The translations under genes were made by a program, and so were the position numbers. From positions 7,617 to 71,616 of the forward strand of contig DATFWO010000234.1 in the NCBI GenBank assembly GCA_035259205.1: a stretch of DNA of 64,000 nt, read 5' to 3'. Shown piece by piece: positions 8,096-17,343 of the stretch (the stretch's first letter is position 1; each line of letters begins with the position of its first letter). The notes beneath the pieces were generated by a model that worked only from the letters and a program-made list of their open reading frames with translations, was not told where the DNA came from and ran no database searches. The stretch is from SG8-41 sp035259205. Its GTDB lineage: Bacteria; Pseudomonadota; Gammaproteobacteria; Burkholderiales; SG8-41.

Positions 8096-8258
8096 GGCTT
8101 CCGGCGAAAGTGCTGGTGACACGAGACAACCGTCGGTTAGTCTGACGAGCATCAAGCGTTTGCTGCCGGCAATCCAGGCGGCATTCGCTGCAAAGGGAGC
8201 GCGCTTCCCGATGGCTTGCAACAAGGACGTTCCGGACCGGAAGGAGCTGGGGCTCTTG

Positions 8259-9323
8259 ATGAATGACCTTCCAACATTCAAAGCGGCGGCCGTGCAGGCC
8301 GCTCCATGCTTCCTCGATGGTCCCGCCACGATCGCGAAAGCGTGCCGACTCGTTGCGGAGGCAGCCGCCAACGGCGCCAGGCTCGTCGTGTTTCCTGAAG
8401 TCTTCGTTCCGGGCTACCCCTACTGGAACTGGTGTATGTCCCCGCTCGAAGGCAGCGCCCGGTTCCGCCGTCTCTGCTTAAGCGCCATCGAGATCACCGG
8501 TGGGGAAATCGAAGCATTGTGCGCGGCGGCGCGCTCCGCCCGCGCCTACGTTGTCATCGGGATCAACGAGCGCAGCGCGCACAGCCTCGGTACGCTCTAC
8601 AACACCAATGTCCTCATCTCCCCCCAGGGAGTATTGACGGGACGCCACCGCAAGCTCGTGCCGACTTTCGCAGAGAAGCTGACCTGGGCGGGCGGTGACG
8701 GCAGCACCCTTCGCGTCTACGAAACCGAGCTCGGCCGCCTCGGCATGCTGGCCTGCGGAGAAAACACGAACAGCCTCGCGCGCTTCACGCTCCTCGCCCA
8801 GGGTGAGCTCGTCCATATCGCAAACTACATCGCCTTTCCCTTCGTCGAGAAGTACGACATGGCGGCTGCGATCCAGATCCGGGCCGCGGCCCATTCACTG
8901 GAGGGCAAGGTCTTCACGATCGCGTCGTGCTCGGCGATGTCGCAGGAGATCATCGAGGCCGTCGCGGTCGATGAGAGGATGCGCAAGATGCTGTCCGGAA
9001 AACCAAACGCGTTTTCCGGAATATTCGGCCCGGACGGCCGCCTGCTGACGCCTCCGCTCATTGACGAAGAGGGCATCGTCTACGCGGAGATCGAACTCAA
9101 CCGGTGCATCGAGCCCAGGCAATTTCACGACATCGTCGGCGGTTACAACCGGTTCGACATCTTCAGCCTGAGCGTTGACCGGACCGCGCGGTCGCCGGCC
9201 TATTTCGACGAAGGCCGGACGCCCGGCCCGCAAGCCGGTCCAGCGACGAGACGGATCGGCGAGCTCGGCGGTGCGGCTGCTGAAGACATGGTCTGCGGAG
9301 CAGGCCAGTTGCCGATGGATTAG
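8259..9323 (+). CDS. Nitrilase-family carbon-nitrogen hydrolase
   Basis: A 354-residue nitrilase-superfamily enzyme with the catalytic triad in place: Glu in VVFPEVFVPGYPYW (residue about 48), Lys in GRHRKLVPT (about 130) and Cys in LACGENTN (about 165). The CGENTN context is characteristic of nitrilases proper, which hydrolyse R-CN to the acid and ammonia, rather than amidases. The ATG at 8259 is chosen for AAGGAG at 8241-8246. The permease gene starts 21 bp after the stop, so product uptake or export and nitrile hydrolysis are probably linked. Confidence 0.9.
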   Translation: MNDLPTFKAAAVQAAPCFLDGPATIAKACRLVAEAAANGARLVVFPEVFVPGYPYWNWCMSPLEGSARFRRLCLSAIEITGGEIEALCAAARSARAYVVIGINERSAHSLGTLYNTNVLISPQGVLTGRHRKLVPTFAEKLTWAGGDGSTLRVYETELGRLGMLACGENTNSLARFTLLAQGELVHIANYIAFPFVEKYDMAAAIQIRAAAHSLEGKVFTIASCSAMSQEIIEAVAVDERMRKMLSGKPNAFSGIFGPDGRLLTPPLIDEEGIVYAEIELNRCIEPRQFHDIVGGYNRFDIFSLSVDRTARSPAYFDEGRTPGPQAGPATRRIGELGGAAAEDMVCGAGQLPMD

Positions 9324-9343
9324 TGAAAGCGAGGAGAAGCGAC

Positions 9344-11035
9344 ATGACCACAGCACTCCCTCTGCCCGCCATTTCAAATTCCACTGCAGGCAAGATGAGC
9401 GAGGTCAAATTCGTCATCTTTGCCTCGTCACTGGGGACGACCTTCGAGTGGTACGACTTCTACCTTTATGCCGTACTGGCGCCGTTCTTTGCGTCGCTGA
9501 TCTTCCCGCCGGGCAACGACACGGCTGCGCTCCTCTCCGCTTTCGCCACCTATGCGGCAGGCTTCGTCGTGCGCCCATTCGGGTCGCTGGTCTTCGGAAG
9601 GATCGGAGACGTGGTCGGTCGCAAGTACACCTTCCTGGTGACCATCGTGGTCATGGGCGCATCGACCTTCCTGGTCGGCCTCCTGCCCACCTACGCGGCC
9701 ATCGGCTGGATCTCGCCGGCGTTGCTGGTGACGCTGCGGCTCCTGCAGGGCCTCGCGGTTGGCGGTGAATACGGCGGCGCCGCAACCTATGTCGCCGAGC
9801 ATGCGCCCTCCGGCGAGCGGGGTTATGCAACGAGCTGGATACAGACGACCGGCACGATCGGATTGGCGGTCGCGCTCCTCGTCATCATGTTCTGCCGGGA
9901 AGTCATGGACGCCAGGGCATTCTCTGAATGGGGTTGGCGAATCCCGTTCCTGGTGTCCAGCGTTCTGCTGGTGTTCTCGGTCTATATCCGGCTCAGGCTG
10001 GATGAATCGCCCGTGTTCCGCCAGATGAAGGAGGCCGGCAAGGCCTCCAAGGCGCCGCTGACGGAGAGCTTCCTGCGGTTTCCCAACGCGAAGTATGTGC
10101 TGCTGGCGCTCTTCGGCATCACGGCCGGCATGGGCGTAGTCTGGTATACGGGCCAGTTTTACGCGTTGCTCTTTCTGACGATCACGCTGAAGGTGAGCTA
10201 CTTCCATGCCTACCTCCTGATCCTTGGAGCGCTGGTCGTCGGTGCGCCGTTCTACGTCCTGTTCGGCAGGCTCTCCGATCGTATCGGCCGCCTGAAGCTC
10301 ATGCTCGCCGGCTGCGTGCTCGCTGCCCTGACGTATTTCCCGCTGTTCGCTTCGCTGACGCACTACACGAACCCCGACCTCGAAGCGTTCTCGCAGCGAT
10401 ATCCGGTTACCATTACCGCCGACGTCTCGACCTGCAAGCTGCACGTTTTCGTCACCGCATTCACCAGGTTCTCCAACTGCGACCGCGCACGGGATCTGGT
10501 TACCAAGCTTGGCGTGTCATTCCAGACGATCAACATCCCGAATTCGGGCGACAACGTGGGCTTGAGGATAGGCTCGATCTCCGTTGAAGGCTTCGATGCC
10601 GGCAAGTGGAACGCAGCATTCCTGGAGGCGGCGTACCCGAACCTGCAGCGAGACAAGGATGGGAAAGTTGTGGTCAAGCCCGCCGACACGTCCAGGATAA
10701 ACTGGCTCATGGCCGAAGCTATCCTGATCGTCATGGTCATCTACGCCGCCATGGTCTACGGTCCCGTCGCCGCGTTCCTGGTCGAGCTGTTTCCCACACG
10801 AATTCGCTACACGTCGATGTCGCTGCCTTATCACATCGGTGCCGGCGTCTTCGGCGGCATGCTGCCCCTGCTGGCGATCGCGATCGTGGCTGCCACTGGC
10901 AACATCTACAACGGACTCTGGTATCCGATTCTGGTCGCCCTCATGACCGCGGCAGTCGGCGGCTTGCTCTTGCGCGACACAAAGGATATCGACATCAGCA
11001 TGGGATCGGGCGTCGAGGCAGGACCGGGGAAGTGA
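9344..11035 (+). CDS. MFS transporter, metabolite:H+ symporter (MHS) type
   Basis: A 563-residue permease, longer than the usual 430-450. The start is set by GAGGAG at 9331-9336. Family signatures are the first helix TTFEWYDFYLYA, GRIGDVVGRKYTF between helices 2 and 3, RLLQGLAVGGEYGGA in helix 4 and LFGRLSDRIGRLK in the mid loop. The extra length is a hydrophilic insert of about 110 residues (about 344-453) with two cysteines, followed by the last helices. It follows the nitrilase with 20 bp between them and probably imports a related organic acid or nitrile. Confidence 0.9.
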   Translation: MTTALPLPAISNSTAGKMSEVKFVIFASSLGTTFEWYDFYLYAVLAPFFASLIFPPGNDTAALLSAFATYAAGFVVRPFGSLVFGRIGDVVGRKYTFLVTIVVMGASTFLVGLLPTYAAIGWISPALLVTLRLLQGLAVGGEYGGAATYVAEHAPSGERGYATSWIQTTGTIGLAVALLVIMFCREVMDARAFSEWGWRIPFLVSSVLLVFSVYIRLRLDESPVFRQMKEAGKASKAPLTESFLRFPNAKYVLLALFGITAGMGVVWYTGQFYALLFLTITLKVSYFHAYLLILGALVVGAPFYVLFGRLSDRIGRLKLMLAGCVLAALTYFPLFASLTHYTNPDLEAFSQRYPVTITADVSTCKLHVFVTAFTRFSNCDRARDLVTKLGVSFQTINIPNSGDNVGLRIGSISVEGFDAGKWNAAFLEAAYPNLQRDKDGKVVVKPADTSRINWLMAEAILIVMVIYAAMVYGPVAAFLVELFPTRIRYTSMSLPYHIGAGVFGGMLPLLAIAIVAATGNIYNGLWYPILVALMTAAVGGLLLRDTKDIDISMGSGVEAGPGK

Positions 11036-11116
11036 TGCGACGGCGGCTCGCTGTGCGACCGTAGAGAAAGTGGCCGCGTCTCTCTGCGCCGTGCGAGCGT
11101 CCCACTGTACGGCAAG

Positions 11117-11142
11117 GGGAGCAGCCCGCAAAGGCTGCTCCC
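11117..11142. terminator. Perfect 10-bp hairpin, possible terminator
   Basis: GGGAGCAGCC and GGCTGCTCCC form a perfect 10-bp stem with a 6-base loop (CGCAAA). It lies 82 bp past the permease stop and directly after the Hsp20 remnant on the other strand, so it could end transcription from either side. No T-run follows on either strand, which weakens a rho-independent call. Confidence 0.45.
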
Positions 11143-11160
11143 AATCTCAGTAACTCTGCC

Positions 11161-11322
11161 TCGGTAAACTTCGAGGCGTTTTCTGCAGGCGGGATCGGCC
11201 GACGCCTTCGGCAGCACGAGTTCCCGCACGCTGTCGGCGTACTTGGCCTGTGCCCTGGCTTGGTCGATATCCTGCGGCAGTGAGAACGACCGACACAGCT
11301 CGCCGTAGGAAATCTGGACTCT
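11161..11322 (-). pseudogene. Hsp20 (alpha-crystallin) C-terminal remnant
   Basis: The minus strand encodes RVQISYGELCRSFSLPQDID and then AKYADSVRELVLPKASADP and KRLEV. This matches the last third of the alpha-crystallin domain of small heat-shock proteins (usual form RSYG.F.RSF.LP..VD....A.Y..GVL.L.LPK). The N-terminal two thirds and the start codon are missing, and the sequence runs into the upstream region of the OCD gene. This 11036-11382 gap also has a TAAAAT -10-like box at 11331-11336, 47 bp before the OCD start. Confidence 0.55.
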
Positions 11323-11382
11323 GGATTGGCTAAAATCGCCTTCCTTGGGTGAGAGCCCGGATTCGACTCGTGTGGAGACCTC

Positions 11383-12372
11383 ATGGCGGTGATGCTGGGC
11401 TACGAAGCATTGAGCGGCGCGCTGCAGATGCGGGAAGCGATCGATCTGCTGGAACGCGCATTTGCGCACGAGTTCGCGGGTGCGACGGTGGTATCGCCCA
11501 AGTTCGTGACGGACTTTCAAAGCGGTTCCATGCGCATCCTCTTCGCGACGGACGAGAAGGCGGGTTACGCCGCAGTGAAGGCATACCATTCGGTAAAAGG
11601 GGCGGGCACGCGCTACGTCGTTTCGCTGTACAGCCTCAAGGACGGGCAGCTGCTCGCTTTGCTCGACGGGCAGATCATCACCGATCTGCGCACCGGCGCG
11701 TGTTCCGGCGTGATCGCCCGAAAGGTGCCGATTCCCGGGCCAGTGTCTGTGGGCGTGATCGGTTCGGGCAACCAGGCGCGCGCGCAGCTTGCATGTCTCG
11801 CTGCGGTCTATCGGCTGGGCGCCGTGAGCGTTTATAGTCCGACCGCGGAGCACCGCGAATTGTTCGCCCGGGACATGTCGAAATCGCTGGGCATGACGGT
11901 AACGCCTGCAGACTCGGTTGAGACTGCCGTGCGCGGAAAGCACGTGGTGGCGTCGGCCAGCAATGCGCGCGGCGCCGAGCCGATCCTGCGCGGCGAGTGG
12001 CTCGCCGGATGCCGGCTCCTCTGCGCAGTCGGCAATACGCGCAAGCAATTCCGTGAAGTGGATGTCGATTGTTTCCGCCAGGCCGCCCTGGTTGCAGTCG
12101 ATACTCCGCACGCGCTCGAAGAGGCCGGCGAGTTGCGAAAGGCTCTGCGCACCGGGGCGCTGCCGGAGGACAAACGTGCGACCCTCGGGCAAATCGTGAG
12201 CGGCGCCACGCGCGTGCCGAGCGAGGGCTTGATAGTGTTCAAGTCGGTCGGTTCGGCGTTGCAGGACCTCGCGCTCGCGTCGCGCTACTACGAGATGCTG
12301 GGGAGTAGAGTCGGTTTGCAGCAAGGTAACGATGTAGGACGGCTCAAACAGCGCCCGTGGACTCTGGTATAA
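11383..12372 (+). CDS. Ornithine cyclodeaminase/mu-crystallin family protein
   Basis: A 329-residue NAD(P)-binding protein of the OCD/mu-crystallin family. The Rossmann motif VGVIGSGNQARAQL lies near residue 126, preceded by the conserved LLDGQIITDLRTGACSG loop. Members include cyclodeaminases, imine reductases and alanine dehydrogenases, so the reaction is not fixed. It heads a possible four-gene run (OCD, VOC, racemase-like, Bug) with small gaps. GTGGAGA lies just before the ATG. Confidence 0.85.
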   Translation: MAVMLGYEALSGALQMREAIDLLERAFAHEFAGATVVSPKFVTDFQSGSMRILFATDEKAGYAAVKAYHSVKGAGTRYVVSLYSLKDGQLLALLDGQIITDLRTGACSGVIARKVPIPGPVSVGVIGSGNQARAQLACLAAVYRLGAVSVYSPTAEHRELFARDMSKSLGMTVTPADSVETAVRGKHVVASASNARGAEPILRGEWLAGCRLLCAVGNTRKQFREVDVDCFRQAALVAVDTPHALEEAGELRKALRTGALPEDKRATLGQIVSGATRVPSEGLIVFKSVGSALQDLALASRYYEMLGSRVGLQQGNDVGRLKQRPWTLV

Positions 12373-12405
12373 CGATCGAAAATCACCCTTCCAAGGAGCA
12401 CCCGC

Positions 12406-12825
12406 ATGGCCCGTATTCAGCATCTCGCAATCGCCAGCCTGAATCCTGAAAAGCAGGCGGAGTTCTACAAAAAGGTGTTCGGCTTCGAGGAAGTGCGGCG
12501 GCTCGACAACCCGCGCGCCCGCGGCGTGGTCCTGACCGACGGTCACATCAACATTTCCGTATTGCAGTTCCGCCAGGACCAGATCGATCATGGGCTGGAC
12601 TTCACCGGCCTCCACCACTTCGGCGTGTACGTCGAAGACCTGGAGGGCACCGCGAAAAAGTGCCTGGAGTCGGGCTGCGTGCCCTACGACGAGCTGCCCG
12701 AGGATCCCGGTGAAAAGGCTACGAACTACCGGCCCAAGCGGTCGGACAAGTTCAAGGGGCCGGAAAACGCCCTGTTCGACATCGCCGACCATCCCTGGAT
12801 CGGGACCGCGCCCGTGAAGAAGTAG
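12406..12825 (+). CDS. VOC family protein (glyoxalase/bleomycin-resistance fold)
   Basis: A 139-residue single-chain VOC protein with paired beta-alpha-beta-beta-beta modules. Potential metal ligands are His in IQHLAIA (residue about 6) and His in LHHFGVYV (about 67), with acidic residues at the end of each module. It could be a lyase, an isomerase or a dioxygenase; nothing narrows it. AAGGAGC lies 7-13 bases upstream. It sits 33 bp after the OCD-family gene and 28 bp before the racemase-like gene. Confidence 0.8.
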   Translation: MARIQHLAIASLNPEKQAEFYKKVFGFEEVRRLDNPRARGVVLTDGHINISVLQFRQDQIDHGLDFTGLHHFGVYVEDLEGTAKKCLESGCVPYDELPEDPGEKATNYRPKRSDKFKGPENALFDIADHPWIGTAPVKK

Positions 12826-12853
12826 CCGGCCGCGACGCGTGGCGAGGAAGACA

Positions 12854-13648
12854 ATGCGCATCTGGGTGCAGGTATTCTCGTCACGCGAGCGGAATCCGAA
12901 TTTTCACGCCGCTCTCGAGGAGCACCTGCGTTCGATCGCGGACCCGGGCGTCGAGATCGAGGTCCATGGCACGCGCAAGGGCGGCCTCGGCGAGCAGTTC
13001 CGCTTCTTCCAGGCGATCGATACGCCGGACATCATCGAGAACATCCTGAAGTGCAGGGAAGCGAAGGGCGAAAAGCGGTACGACGCCTTCGTGTCGCTCA
13101 ATTCCACCGATCCCGCGCTCGTCGAGGCGCGCGAGATACTCGAGATCCCAGTCCTCGGCTTCCTGGAGACCACGGCTCTCGTCTCGTGCATGATGGGACG
13201 GACGTTCTCGCTCATCACGCCCAATCCCAAGTTCGCTCTTTCGTACAGGCAGAAGATCGAGCTCTATGGTTTGAGCCAGCGCCTGACTTCCATCGAAGCG
13301 ATGAATATTCCCCATCTGCCGGACTACCGGCAGGCCTTTGTCGATCCCGCGGCGCACCAGCGCGTAATGTACGAGTTCGACAGTGCCGCGCGGCGGGCGG
13401 TGGCTGCCGGCGCGGAAGTGATCATCCCGTGCGGGTCGCATGCCGTGCTCCAGGCGCGCCGGGGCTTGAGGGACATCGACGGGGCGCTGATCGTCGACGG
13501 CCTCGGCATCCTGCTCAAGATGGCCGAGACGGCGGTGAGGATCCAGCAATTCATGGGGACCTTCGTCAGCAGGAAGATGCTCTACCAGATGCCGGGCGAA
13601 GTTGTGCGCGAAAGAGCGAAGCAGGACTACGGGATCGATCTGTCGTGA
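12854..13648 (+). CDS. Aspartate/glutamate/hydantoin racemase-family protein
   Basis: A 264-residue Asp/Glu racemase-superfamily protein. The two-cysteine catalytic arrangement appears to be kept: Cys in LVSCMMGRTF (residue about 115) and Cys in IIPCGSHAVL (about 195). The family covers racemases, hydantoin racemase and maleate cis-trans isomerase or decarboxylase; which one applies is open. ATG 12854 is preferred over the GTG at 12839 because GAGG lies 6 bases upstream and the beta-strand MRIWVQVF begins there. Its stop overlaps the Bug gene's GTG (GTGA), so the two are translationally coupled. Confidence 0.8.
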   Translation: MRIWVQVFSSRERNPNFHAALEEHLRSIADPGVEIEVHGTRKGGLGEQFRFFQAIDTPDIIENILKCREAKGEKRYDAFVSLNSTDPALVEAREILEIPVLGFLETTALVSCMMGRTFSLITPNPKFALSYRQKIELYGLSQRLTSIEAMNIPHLPDYRQAFVDPAAHQRVMYEFDSAARRAVAAGAEVIIPCGSHAVLQARRGLRDIDGALIVDGLGILLKMAETAVRIQQFMGTFVSRKMLYQMPGEVVRERAKQDYGIDLS

Positions 13649-14640
13649 CCGCGGCTGGGCCTCCTGCGGCAGCCTGGAGGAGGGCGGCGGTGCTTGCGGC
13701 GTGCCTGGTGGCCGCTCGCGGAGCCTGCGCTCAGGACTTCCCCCGCAAGCCGATCCGCCTCGTCACCGAGCTCGCCGCCGGCACCGGGGGCGACGCGTAC
13801 CTGCGCCAGCTACTGCCTGCCCTTGCGGCCGCTATCGGCCAGACCGTGATCGTGGACAACCGCCCGGGCGCAGGCGGAGCGGTCGCGACCGAGGTCGTAG
13901 CCCGCTCCGCACCCGACGGCTACACCCTGCTCGCGGCGACGCAGAACGCGTTGATCATGCGCACGTTCCTGTCGACGGCAAAGAGCATAGACGTGTTCAA
14001 GGACCTCGTCGCGATCACGCAGCTCTGGAAGGCGACGACGCTCATCGTGGCTGGCCCGAGCCTGCCGGTGAAATCGCTTTCCCAACTGATCGACTACGCG
14101 AAAGCGAACCCAGGCAAGGTGTCCTACGGCACGTCCGGGTTCGGGACCTCTCATCACTTTACGGGCGAAGAGATCCAGCAACTCACGGGCTCCCGGCTGG
14201 TGCACGTGCCGTATAAAGGAGGCGCGGGATCGATGCAGGCGGCAATGACCGGGGAGGTCGATATCGCCATCGGCTTTGCCGCAACGGCGCTGCCGGTAAT
14301 ACGTGCCGGCAAAGTCAGAGTGCTGGCCGTGGTCGAGGGCAAACCCTTTGCCGCGATGCCCGATGTTGCGGCCGCAGCGGATGTCATCCCCGGCTTCGAG
14401 CCGCCGCCATCCTGGCTCGGTGTCTTCGGGCCGGCCGCGCTGCCGCAGCGACTGGTCGACCAGTTGAGCGGCCAGATCGTGAACGCGCTCCAGGCGCCGG
14501 CCGTGCACGTGAAAAGCGGCGAGGAGGGGCTCGAGCTCGTAGGCAATTCGGCACAGGAGTTCCTGGCGCAGATCAGGAAGCAGCACGAGCTCATCGGCCG
14601 GATTGCCAAGGCGGCCAACATCCGGCCGACCGATCAGTAA
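13645..14640 (+). CDS. Bug-family tripartite tricarboxylate transporter receptor
   Basis: A 331-residue periplasmic solute-binding protein of the Bug/TctC family. A signal peptide ends near CLVAARGACAQ-DF. The mature part begins with FPRKPIRLVTELAAG and contains the VDNRPGAGG, APDGYTLL and VPYKGG ligand-site motifs. Such receptors bind carboxylates and normally feed TctAB permeases, none of which lie here. The GTG at 13645 overlaps the racemase stop. It converges with another Bug gene, with 24 bp between them. Confidence 0.9.
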   Translation: MTAAGPPAAAWRRAAVLAACLVAARGACAQDFPRKPIRLVTELAAGTGGDAYLRQLLPALAAAIGQTVIVDNRPGAGGAVATEVVARSAPDGYTLLAATQNALIMRTFLSTAKSIDVFKDLVAITQLWKATTLIVAGPSLPVKSLSQLIDYAKANPGKVSYGTSGFGTSHHFTGEEIQQLTGSRLVHVPYKGGAGSMQAAMTGEVDIAIGFAATALPVIRAGKVRVLAVVEGKPFAAMPDVAAAADVIPGFEPPPSWLGVFGPAALPQRLVDQLSGQIVNALQAPAVHVKSGEEGLELVGNSAQEFLAQIRKQHELIGRIAKAANIRPTDQ

Positions 14641-14664
14641 AAGCTACTCCCTGATGCCGGCGTC

Positions 14665-15615
14665 TCAGATGATCTTCTCCCACCTGGACATTTCCGACTT
14701 CATGAGCCGCGTGAGCTCGCCCGGCGAGCTGCCCGCGACCTCGGTTCCTGCGGCAAGGAGCTTCTGCTTCACGTCGGGCAGATTCAGGGCTTTCACTATC
14801 TCCTGATTGAGCCGCGTAACGATCGTCGCGGGTGTTCCCGCCGGTACTAGCAGCGCAATCATGGCCGTCGCCTCGTAGCCGGGCAGACCCGATTCCCAGA
14901 GCGTCGGAAGACCCGGCGTCAGCACGGAGGGCGCGCGGCTGGTAACCGCCAGTGCCTTCAGCCTCCCGCTCTTCACATGCGGATCCACCGAACCCGGCCC
15001 GGCGAACATCATGTGCGTTTCGCCTCCCACCAGCGCGATGATCGCCGGTCCGGTGCCCTTGTAACCGATGTGAACGATATTGATGCCGGCCATGGTCTTG
15101 AACAATTCCGCCGCCAGATGCGGCGTCCCGCCCGTGGCCCCCGCGCCGTAGTTGAGGGTCCCTGGGCGGCTCCTGGCGATGGCGATCAATTCCCTGACCG
15201 TGCTCGCCGGCACCGACGAATGGACGGCCAGCACGTTGGGCGCGGTCACGGCCAGGGTGAGCGGCGAGAAATCCCTGACGGGACCGAAAGTGGCCTTATC
15301 CTGCATGAACGGCAGCAGCCAGAAATTGTTGGCGAAACAGAGCAGCGTGTGGCCGTCGGGAGAAGCGTGGGCCACGATGTCGATGGCGATCGTGCCGCGG
15401 TTCTCCACGATCACCGGCCTGCCCAGGCTGCTCGAGAGCGGCGGGGCAATGACGCGCGAGATCAGATCATTGAGCCCTCCCACCTGGGAGGTAACGATGC
15501 GGATGTGCCTGGCCGGCAAGCTCTGGCCTGGCGCCGCGCCGGCGGCCAGCATCATCAACACGAGCAGGAACGCCGCCGTGCGCGACGTTCCGCGGCGGAC
15601 GTGCGTGTCGAACAT
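14665..15615 (-). CDS. Bug-family tripartite tricarboxylate transporter receptor
   Basis: A 316-residue Bug receptor with a signal peptide (hydrophobic core LLVLMMLAAGAAPGQ-S) and the family motifs VENRGT, SPDGHTLL and HIGYKGTGPAI. The first ligand loop (SQVGGLNDL) differs from that of the other Bug proteins here, so the ligand probably differs. It is the last gene of a leftward operon (VOC, FAH, SGNH, Bug) and starts 2 bp after the SGNH stop, implying coupled translation. Confidence 0.9.
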   Translation of the reverse strand: MFDTHVRRGTSRTAAFLLVLMMLAAGAAPGQSLPARHIRIVTSQVGGLNDLISRVIAPPLSSSLGRPVIVENRGTIAIDIVAHASPDGHTLLCFANNFWLLPFMQDKATFGPVRDFSPLTLAVTAPNVLAVHSSVPASTVRELIAIARSRPGTLNYGAGATGGTPHLAAELFKTMAGINIVHIGYKGTGPAIIALVGGETHMMFAGPGSVDPHVKSGRLKALAVTSRAPSVLTPGLPTLWESGLPGYEATAMIALLVPAGTPATIVTRLNQEIVKALNLPDVKQKLLAAGTEVAGSSPGELTRLMKSEMSRWEKII

Positions 15616-15617
15616 CG

Positions 15618-16421
15618 CTAACGCCCGAAAAACTTCCGCACCGTCTCGTCGGCAACCTTTTGCACAAAGGCCTTCGTGTCCTTGTCGAGCGCGCCGAAGT
15701 AGTCGTACGGATTGCCGACCGGCGATCTGCCGTAGAGGCTCGCATAGACTACGCTCGAGGCCAGGTACTGCCCCGCAAGGGTTGGGTGGTACTCGTCGTA
15801 GTCGACCTGCAGCTTGATACCCGGCCGCTGCCGGTAGGCTTCCTGAAAGGCAAGTCCGACCGGAATGATGAAAGCCCCCACTTCATTACCCACGGACAAG
15901 GTCATCTCCGCCAGCCTGCGGGCCAGGTCGCCGGGGGCGAGCGGGCCGCCGGGCTTCCCGTGCGGAGGGAGCCAATACAGTGCGGTGCGCCCGCCGTGCC
16001 TCCTGATGATGGCATCGAACTCGATCACCGTCTGCCGATACTGCGCACGGCCGGCGTCCGTCATCCCGTCCCGGAAGTTTCCGCCGAGCACGACCATTTG
16101 AAAGGGCTCCTTGATGCCCAGGTTACCCGGCGTCACGAAGTGCTCGAGCGGATAGTGGTGCAGCGCTCCGGTGGTGATGTGCACCGACCTGAACCCGTCC
16201 CTTAACTGGATAGGGGGCGTGTCTGCGGCTGCCATCCGGTGGGTATGGGTCTGCAGCGCACCCGCATAGTACATGATGCTGCTGCCGACGAAGAGAACGC
16301 GTTGAGGCATGTCCACCGGCGGCTTTTTCACCACGGGAGCTTGTGCGGTCTGGCCTGTCGCGGCAGATGAGACCAGGACCAGTGCTAGCGTCGTCCACAG
16401 GGCGGCAATGCAGCGTCTCAA
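15618..16421 (-). CDS. Secreted SGNH/GDSL-type hydrolase
   Basis: A 267-residue protein with an N-terminal signal peptide (cleavage near SSAATGQTAQA). Block I is LFVGSSIMYY (nucleophile Ser), Asn lies in VVLGGNFRDG, and block V is DYDEYHPTLAGQYL, with the Asp and His of the triad. Members are esterases, lipases or deacetylases; the substrate is unknown. Being exported next to a solute receptor, it may release a carboxylate from an ester before uptake. That role is inferred from context only. Confidence 0.75.
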   Translation of the reverse strand: MRRCIAALWTTLALVLVSSAATGQTAQAPVVKKPPVDMPQRVLFVGSSIMYYAGALQTHTHRMAAADTPPIQLRDGFRSVHITTGALHHYPLEHFVTPGNLGIKEPFQMVVLGGNFRDGMTDAGRAQYRQTVIEFDAIIRRHGGRTALYWLPPHGKPGGPLAPGDLARRLAEMTLSVGNEVGAFIIPVGLAFQEAYRQRPGIKLQVDYDEYHPTLAGQYLASSVVYASLYGRSPVGNPYDYFGALDKDTKAFVQKVADETVRKFFGR

Positions 16422-16458
16422 CTTACGTCTCCTCGGCCGGGATCACGGCGCTGCCGGT

Positions 16459-17343
16459 TTACCGCGCAGCGACCACTTTCAGCTCCATCGTGCCGATGCC
16501 GGATATCGTGCCTTTCAGGTGATCGCCGTCCGCGAGCTTCGAGACGCCTGCCGGCGTGCCGGTGGTGATAAGGGTTCCCGGCTTCAGCGTCGTGACGCTG
16601 GAAAGAAAGCGAATCAGATCGCGCAAGCCATTGATCATGTCCGCAGTGTGCGCCCGCATCACGTTTTTGCCGTTCTGCTCGACATCGATGTGAACGTCCT
16701 GCGGCTCGCGGACCTCGTCGCGGGTGACGATCCAGGGCCCCAGGCCGCAGAACGTGTCGAAGCCCTTGCGGATGTTGCGCGTGTTGTGGCGGCCCTTGCC
16801 CCAGGGGTCGCGGATACTGATGTCCCAGCACATCGTGTAGCCGTAGACGTGATCGAGCGCGTTGTTCTCGGAGACGTTTCTCGCCGCAAGGCCGATGACG
16901 GCGCATAGCTCGCATTCGAAATCCACGTGCCGCGCGATCTTCGGCAGGATTACGGTGCCGCCGGGACCGATGACCGATGAGGCGGGCTTCAGGAATACTT
17001 CCGCCATCAGGTCGTCGGCGGAAAATTCCGATCGGTCGTACGAGCCGACGCGCTCCTTCATCTCGGCCTGGTGCGCCCGGTAATTGGCCGCGGCGGCCCA
17101 GATCGCGGGCGGGTTGTCGACCGGCGCGAGGAGCCGCGCCGAAGCGAGCGCGACCGGCGTGCCCCGGCGCGCGGATGCAAGGCCTGCAGCAGCGGAAGGA
17201 TGGTTCGCGAGCGCATCGACGACTTCCGCCATGGTCGCGCCCGCGCGCGCCGCACCGGCTGCAGCCAGCGCTTCGCGCAACGGATAGATCGAGCCGCCCT
17301 CGATCAGTCCGGGCGAGCCGTTGTTGTAGCAGCAGATCTTCAT
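16459..17343 (-). CDS. Fumarylacetoacetate hydrolase (FAH) family protein
   Basis: A 294-residue FAH-fold protein. The conserved core runs from FLKPASSVIGPGG through DFECELCAVIG, which carries the acidic metal ligands, to TTGTPAGVS near residue 265. The family includes FAH, 2-hydroxyhepta-dienedioate isomerase, oxaloacetate decarboxylases and acylpyruvases, which split or decarboxylate ring-fission products. It stands 127 bp downstream of the extradiol dioxygenase-like gene on the same strand, which supports a role in processing a meta-cleavage product. Confidence 0.85.
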   Translation of the reverse strand: MKICCYNNGSPGLIEGGSIYPLREALAAAGAARAGATMAEVVDALANHPSAAAGLASARRGTPVALASARLLAPVDNPPAIWAAAANYRAHQAEMKERVGSYDRSEFSADDLMAEVFLKPASSVIGPGGTVILPKIARHVDFECELCAVIGLAARNVSENNALDHVYGYTMCWDISIRDPWGKGRHNTRNIRKGFDTFCGLGPWIVTRDEVREPQDVHIDVEQNGKNVMRAHTADMINGLRDLIRFLSSVTTLKPGTLITTGTPAGVSKLADGDHLKGTISGIGTMELKVVAAR

